Source of the DNA: Corylus avellana
Lineage: Eukaryota; Streptophyta; Magnoliopsida; Fagales; Betulaceae
Reading direction: 5' to 3'
Assembly: GCF_901000735.1 (NCBI RefSeq)
Contig: NC_081544.1
Location: 36,593,235 to 36,657,234, forward strand
DNA length: 64,000 nucleotides
The notes under the pieces were generated by a model, which did not search any database, was not told the origin of the DNA, and saw nothing but the letters and a program-made list of their open reading frames with translations. How positions within the stretch are numbered: the first letter of the stretch is position 1; each line of letters opens with the position of its first letter. The translations under genes were made by a program, and so were the position numbers. Of this stretch, positions 59,896-64,000 are shown one piece after another.

Positions 59896-62788
59896 CACCT
59901 CCCACCACTGGAATCTTCAGATCTCCTGGTGTCACCGGCGCATTTCAATGTTGATCACGTACGTACCCACCCACCCGATCTGCATACATATAAATTCGCA
60001 TAACGATTGCGGAAACAAATGTTGGTTTGATTGAGCACCAATTATTGTAGCAATCATAAACAAAGACACAAAATTGATCAATAATAACGCAATGCGGATA
60101 GATTGACAACAAAATCAATCTTATTCTTACCCGTATTTCTATATGCAGCTTTACCTTTGTTTTTTTTTTTCTTTTCGTTTTTTTTTTTTTTCTGGGGTGG
60201 GGGTGGGGAGGGGTACCGATCGAGGGTAGGGGTACCTTCCAGAGCTCCAAAAGTGTGTGCGAGAGATGATTACAGAGAAAGGAAGGAGAGCTGAGAGAAG
60301 GCGCAACCGGTATTGCCCCCAGTGGCGAGGCACGATTATCTCGTTCTCTTGGCTTATTTTGGTACTACGGGTGGACAGACAGGTATCTCAGTGATGGGAG
60401 TGTTTGCCGGAGCTCTCTCTCTCTCTCTCAAACACAAACACAAACACAAACACCTGTGACTCGGCTGCTCCTCTCACTCGCCACGGACAAGACCCTCACT
60501 ACTTCACATATTATCCGTCATTTTCATCAATGCACTTCCCTTGGTACTACTATTACTATCCATTCATTATTTCTCCAACATCTTCCTTTCTTCATTTATT
60601 TCACTCACTTTTTTAGTTTTTACTATTTATATATTAACTATTTTTATTTATTCTTAATTAAACTCTTACGTACAAATTTCGTTAATGTAATTAGTGATTA
60701 GTATCAAAAGAATAGAGTGAGAGAAAGAGAGACCGTGGGACCATCCCTTACGTAGAAAAGATAGTCAAAAGTAATTCCATGACAGCGACGCATTTGCAAC
60801 TCCCAACGTGGACTGGAGAATCTTTGGTTACGACAATCACACGTTACACCTTTTCCTCCGTCTTGTCCCACCAGAACTTGCGATTTATCGAGTCAAACAA
60901 CTTGTTTTTTCGGAGGAAAAAGTCGGGCTACTCTATTTCTCAGGGACTCAGGGGATTCGCTTGACCAGGATTACGTGCTCCTTCATGTGATTACAACAAA
61001 TATTATATAATCTAATTACTAATATAATATATATTCGATTTTTTCTATTTATACGTGTCTACATTTCTTTCTCTATTTATCATTTTCTTAACAAATTATA
61101 TTCCTTATAAATTGGCTTTTTTTTCTTGTATTATCAGACCATCATTCAATATAAACAAATTGCAGTTTTATGGTTGACCTATCTCAAAGGAAAGTGTTAC
61201 ATGCTTTTTTTTAATATTACTATGTTGTTCTTTTAGTTTTAGGTAAATATTATTTTATAAAAATTAAATAAAAAAAATAAAAACAATTTTATCTTTGTAT
61301 TTTTTTATAAAATAATATTCACCTAATTCTCTTCCTTCTCTGCACGGTCTTCACTCTCCACTCCAGGTTTGCCTTCCTTCGATTTCTTTGAATGCTTTCT
61401 TCCACCAATGGATTTTCTTTTTCTTTTTTTTCCATTTCGACTTACCGAATGTGACCGTCATTGCCATGTAGGTGACAGTCAATAACGGTGTAATCCCATT
61501 GTCAGAAAAAGCTGATGAAATTACTGACTTACGGACAATGGGCTGTACAAGAGGTGAAAAGCCCTCCTTCGATATCGTGTTATCCGACACCCAGCCTTAG
61601 TCACCCCTAAGTTAGTTAGGGGCCATCACTCCTCACATCGAAACTAATCATCATCGACCTAAAGGCTAGGATAAAAATCTTCACCCTAAAAATCGCTCAT
61701 GAAAGTAGATGTAAGGAGAAATCATTTAGCGCTTTCTCTTTCAATAGGGCCTTCAAAAAATAACAAAAATACAATAAAAAAGCCAGCAAGCAGCTATAAT
61801 AGCTAGGGCGAGGAAGGCGAAACGCACTAGCTAGCACGTGGTAGATGAGATGAAGCTGTTTTGCACCGATGGGCAGTTGAGGAGCACGGTGAGCTGGCGC
61901 GTGACTAAGCGAAACCAATTGAGGAAACTAGATCTAGATTTGAAAAACTAGATTTAAAGTCCAACCAATTTCGAAGGGGGCAAAAAGTGGTGCAACACGA
62001 TGGAGGGCGAACAAAGGCAGTGCAGCATAAGCAAAAAGATTGGTGGAACAACTGAATTAGTCGAAAAAAAAAAAACCAAAACAATAAATTGAAAAAAAAG
62101 AAAAGAAAAAAAAACAAGAAGGGGAGGAGGAGGAAAGAAGAGGGGAGCAAGAGCTCTCTCCTCCCCCACATGTTTTTTCTCTCTAGGTTTTCTCCTAGGA
62201 AGAGAGAGTCGGTTGCCTTCAAAGAATACTATATGACATATTAAACTAATTGGATGATAAATTGACGAAGGGAGCAAAGCGGAGATAATAATTGTTGAAA
62301 TTAAAAACTTATCAACTAATGTTACAAGACTCACAACCCAAGCCCAAGGCAAGCCATGCGCCTACTAAAAAAGGATATTAAACATATTGGAAGCATGTTC
62401 TTACAATATTATTTCATCCAATAATCACTATTTTATACCACCAAATTAAAACATCTATAAATAATCCAACAAAACTTAATAAGAGAAACACTCAATTTCT
62501 CATTAAAGTACTCCCTAACTATCATACACAATAAAGAAATCAATTCATCTCAATTCCATCCATTTTGTACAGACTTTATCATATATGATTATATAACATG
62601 CCCCGTCCTATTTGCCCACTGGGTCCAAGAGAGAGAGAGAGAGAGAGAGAATGGAGGCCCATTCCGCTTAATTTGAATCTGTAACTTCCCGTCATGCCCG
62701 GCCCACTATAACAATGGTAAGATAAAAGAACCAACCCTACAGAGTTGGGGCGGAGGTTGACTTTGGTCGGAGTGAGAGGAAGGCGAAA
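59896..62788. other. Spacer between the S-acyltransferase and HYD1-like genes
   Basis: Divergent promoters are expected here. It contains T/G runs (60160-60210), a CT tract then CAAACA repeats (about 60413-60452), an AT-rich hairpin (61239-61326), A/G-rich low-complexity sequence (62060-62160) and a (GA)n tract (62629-62650) about 140 bp before the HYD1 ATG. No coding gene is supported. Low-complexity frames around 61905-62352 are artefacts of A/T and purine runs. Confidence 0.5.
61239..61326. repeat. AT-rich inverted repeat (hairpin)
   Basis: The left arm 'ttaggtaaatattattttat' is near-perfectly complementary to the right arm ending 'ataatattcacctaa'. The loop is about 38 nt and A/T-rich. 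It may be a small MITE or a chance AT palindrome. Confidence 0.5.
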
Positions 62789-62933
62789 ATGGAGGCATCG
62801 GTTGAACATCCCTACGTACCCAAAGATCTAAAGCTGCCAGGTTTCGTGCCATGTTTCCTCTCACAGTCCTCTATTCTCCTCGTCTATGGCGTCTCTTCCC
62901 TGCTCGTCGTCTCCCTCGTCTGGCTCCTCTCCG
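62789..62933 (+). CDS. HYD1: Sterol 8,7-isomerase (HYD1/EBP-like), exon 1 only
   Basis: The enzyme moves the C8 double bond to C7 in sterol (brassinosteroid precursor) synthesis, in the ER membrane. Exon 1 encodes about 48 residues, ending in a split codon at a GT donor (CTCTCCG|GTTTGC). The peptide has HPYVPKDLKLPGFVP followed by a hydrophobic segment VYGVSSLLVVSLVWLLSG, matching the N-terminus of plant emopamil-binding-protein-like isomerases (HPYVPRDLNLPGYVP and SSLLVVSLVWLL in Arabidopsis). The catalytic residues lie in later exons, which I could not find before 64000, so the intron is at least 1067 nt. The start ATG has no competing upstream in-frame ATG nearby. Confidence 0.88.
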
Positions 62934-64000
62934 GTTTGCTTCTTTTTACTACTCTACTTGCTCACCCATCGCCAACTTCTATTCATTTCTAATTTTTCTT
63001 TTACCCAAATCAATTTCTTTTATTTTAGACCCACTTCTGCGATCTATTATAGTGTTGTTCCAATTTCCAATTTGTTTATTCGACCAAAATCGTAATAATG
63101 AGCAGAGCGTTTGTAATGCTACATGTGAGAATTACCAGCTTCAAAACCTCAAATTTGTGAATCAACCAGCTTTCGCCACTATTTGTATTTTGAGCTGATT
63201 AACTAGAGTTTTCAACTTTTTTGTTTGTTTGTTGTTGTAGGTACTAGAGCTTTCAACTTCGTTTCTTTTCTTCATTTCTTCATGGGCTACGGAATGAAAT
63301 AAATGATGAAAACAGTTTTAGCCAACACAACCAAAACGCGATTTGTATTTCACCATATATATCATCTGTACAATTATCGAGTGTTTGAGTTACTGCAGAA
63401 TACAAATTTCAAAATATGTAAATCTATAAAAACATAAATAATTTAAAGCTAAAGCTAATATATGGGCAGTTATGTTTGACGTGTGATAGGATGACACTAA
63501 GAGCTTATTTGGGATTGCGTACTTTTATCACTCAAAAAGTGCGTTTGAAGAAAAAAATATTCGTTTAAAAGTGCTTTTAATTGCTAAAAATGATCAAAAA
63601 GGACTTCGAAGTAAAGCTTTTACCTGAAAGCTTATTTTGTCTTAAAAGCTTTATTCTCAAACACAATCTTAAACAAGCTCTAAGTTTAAGTTTAAGTTTG
63701 AATTGCTGAATGATCGTCCGTATCTTGTTCTCTGTTTTGCTCTGCAACACTGTCATTTAAACTTGCTGCCTTATCTTGACGAGTATGAGCTACACGGTGG
63801 TGATGTTTGTCTGAACTGCTGCTGCTGCTGTCTGAATGCATCTAGTTTACACGCTTTAAAACTATCACCCTTCAAGAGCATCAACACTTTGATCCTTTTA
63901 GGATACATCAATTCCTAATCTTTCTGGTCTGAGCTCCGGACATTGTCTATGTTACCATCACTGGTTGGATTCTGTTCCTTAACTGTTTAATCTAGCAAGG
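62934..64000. other. Intron 1 of the HYD1-like gene, to window end
   Basis: AT-rich with a MITE-like insertion at 63501-63680. No exon resembling the next conserved part of the isomerase is visible. The open frame 63703-63918 does not resemble any family member. Confidence 0.55.
63501..63680. mobile_element. AT-rich MITE-like element (GCGTTTG family), copy 3
   Basis: The left end GAGCTTATTTGGGATTGCG and the reversed right end GAGCTTGTTTAAGATTGTG form terminal inverted repeats. The interior contains AAAAGTGCGTTTGAAG and AAAAGTGCTTTTAATTGC. Non-coding, in intron 1 of the HYD1-like gene. Confidence 0.6.

Noticed and set aside
61905..62352. Minus-strand frames of 105 and 132 codons
   Set aside because: They are driven by purine and T runs and the translations are Phe/Leu-rich low complexity without any domain.
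63703..63918. Possible exon 2 of HYD1
   Set aside because: The translation lacks any isomerase motif and has no suitable acceptor in phase with exon 1.

Overview
This is nuclear DNA from a eudicot plant. Genes are sparse and intron-containing, introns and spacers are AT-rich, microsatellites are long, and there are plant-type MITEs, tRNA-derived SINEs and a LINE relic. The gene set is typically plant: an AP2/ERF factor of the LEAFY PETIOLE type, HAK5-like potassium transporters, an indeterminate-domain zinc-finger factor and a U-box/ARM E3 ligase. A woody, outcrossing species is plausible, because two almost identical 6-kb blocks look like two alleles. The species cannot be named from the sequence.

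Layout. 90-590: 3' exons of ribosomal protein eS27. 591-7292: spacer with two adjacent foldback elements (5377-5770 and 5831-6245). 7293-9547: Nudix hydrolase, five exons. 11258-17243 and 17564-23578: near-identical blocks, each with one single-exon LEP-like ERF gene, separated by a 220-bp repeat fragment and a gap of exactly 100 N. 26787-30044: U-box/ARM protein with two short introns that carry no stop and keep the frame. 31612-32287: small B12D-family mitochondrial-type protein. 34335-35560: LINE relic with a SINE inserted in it. 36411-38603 (minus): intronless DEAD-box helicase of the PRP28/RH21 type. 38960-39065: short SINE with clear target-site duplications. 41012-45465 and 48585-52589: tandem pair of nine-exon HAK5-like potassium transporters. 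54080-55812: IDD C2H2 factor with a GC-AG first intron. 56302-59895 (minus): DHHC protein S-acyltransferase, five exons. 62789-62933: first exon of a sterol 8,7-isomerase (HYD1) that runs off the window.

The genes do not form a pathway; this is an ordinary plant neighbourhood of unrelated loci. The only local gene family is the HAK5 pair, which arose by tandem duplication: all eight intron positions, the TATA context and the leader are shared. The second apparent duplication (LEP) is more likely two haplotypes placed end to end by the assembler, because it abuts a standard-size gap.

I found no evidence of a new multi-gene system. The points most worth a second look are the LEP block and gap, the exon-like direct repeat between the two HAK genes, the frame-neutral introns of the U-box gene, the GC-AG intron of the IDD gene, the tandem 3' splice sites in the B12D gene, and the well-preserved SINE and MITE insertions. 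Exon boundaries were read by eye from splice consensus, reading frame and remembered family sequence.
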